From JAXDBV01 sp034678415 (GTDB lineage Bacteria; Bacteroidota; Bacteroidia; Bacteroidales; VadinHA17), in contig JAXDBV010000179.1 in assembly GCA_034678415.1 (NCBI GenBank), forward strand, positions 1 to 7,460: DNA of 7,460 nucleotides. The letters run 5' to 3'. A program made the position numbers and the translations under genes. Under the pieces are notes generated by a model. The model worked only from the letters and a program-made list of their open reading frames with translations, was not told where the DNA came from and searched no databases. How positions within the stretch are numbered: position 1 is the first letter of the stretch; every line of letters begins with the position of its first letter. Shown here piece by piece: positions 7,220 through 7,460 of this stretch.

Positions 7220-7241
7220 AAGACGGTAAGCCGACTGACTG

Positions 7242-7268
7242 TTGGAATGATTAAAATTCATACATTTA
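7242..7268 (+). promoter_or_regulatory. weak promoter candidate for the plus-strand gene at 7288
   Basis: TTG at 7242-7244 is followed after 16 bases by TACATTTA (7261-7268), one mismatch from the TAnnTTTG consensus and one base short of the usual spacing. It ends 19 bases before the ATG at 7288, a suitable distance. It is the best candidate seen, but not strong. Confidence 0.25.
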
Positions 7269-7287
7269 TTCCAGTAATAATACTGTC

Positions 7288-7460
7288 ATGAACACAAAAG
7301 GCTTTTTTTTAATCCTTCTTTTACCAGGACTTTGTACCGCTACATACTCACAGCAGAAGGTGGAACTTCCCGACAGGGGAAAGGTCGGAGTCACTGTAAA
7401 TACGGGATTTTATGGCCGTATGGGTATCGGGGTGGCCGCCGTCTCACATTTTGAGTATCA
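7288..7460 (+). CDS. secreted, probably outer-membrane protein, cut by the right edge
   Basis: Only the first 57 codons are inside the window. The start MNTKGFFLILLLPGLCTATY is a typical signal peptide, with cleavage likely after TYS before QQKVE. The mature part seen (GKVGVTVNTGFYGRMGIG followed by VAAVSHFEY) has the alternating, Gly-rich look of outer-membrane barrel strands, but too little is present to assign a family. The gene is divergent from the caspase gene, sharing a 228-base intergenic region, so common regulation is possible. The start is preceded by AT-rich sequence without a Shine-Dalgarno motif. Confidence 0.7.
   Translation, partial: MNTKGFFLILLLPGLCTATYSQQKVELPDRGKVGVTVNTGFYGRMGIGVAAVSHFEY

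Noticed and set aside
7158..7229. A 23-codon plus-strand frame (MKICFQSLVSLPVK and on) in the divergent region
   Set aside because: It is very short, has no ribosome binding site and overlaps the terminator-like hairpin; chance is the simplest explanation.

Overview
The window looks like chromosomal DNA of a Bacteroidota bacterium (Bacteroidales/Marinilabiliales-like). This rests on four things: the tyrosyl-tRNA synthetase reads like those of the phylum; most starts lack a convincing Shine-Dalgarno sequence; several starts are preceded by the Bacteroidota -7 promoter element TAnnTTTG; and it carries secreted caspase and outer-membrane barrel-like proteins of kinds common there. The assignment is inference from sequence alone. 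No tRNA, rRNA, CRISPR array, transposase or integrase was seen.

Nearly everything is on the minus strand, so reading from the right: a secreted caspase-fold protease (7059 to 5545) is followed after 27 bases by a small exported barrel-like protein (5517 to 5029). Then comes a 700-base stretch without a convincing gene (4329-5028). It holds several inverted repeats and one very good promoter. Next are a CvpA-family membrane protein (4328 to 3792), tyrosyl-tRNA synthetase tyrS (3730 to 2432), a Wzz-type chain-length protein (2388 to 1516) and a Wzy/WaaL-type O-antigen polymerase or ligase (1519 to 41). The last two overlap by four bases (ATGA). The stop of the polymerase gene overlaps the ATG of a further gene leaving the left edge (TAATG). 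On the plus strand, one secreted or outer-membrane protein starts at 7288 and runs off the right edge, divergent from the caspase gene.

Three functional groups can be read. (1) Envelope polysaccharide: wzz, wzy-like gene and the cut-off gene are tightly coupled and probably make or polymerise a surface glycan; tyrS just upstream is a housekeeping gene that may share their transcript. (2) cvpA and tyrS, each with its own -7-like element. (3) A possible surface module of the secreted caspase, its barrel-like partner and the divergent secreted protein. The caspase has an apparently intact His/Cys dyad and three tandem copies of a roughly 62-residue C-terminal repeat that I do not recognise; this is the most interesting protein in the window. 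At the nucleotide level the most interesting places are the dyad-rich block 4756-4968 and the promoter/leader region 4350-4514, which could be a small RNA or the long leader of cvpA.
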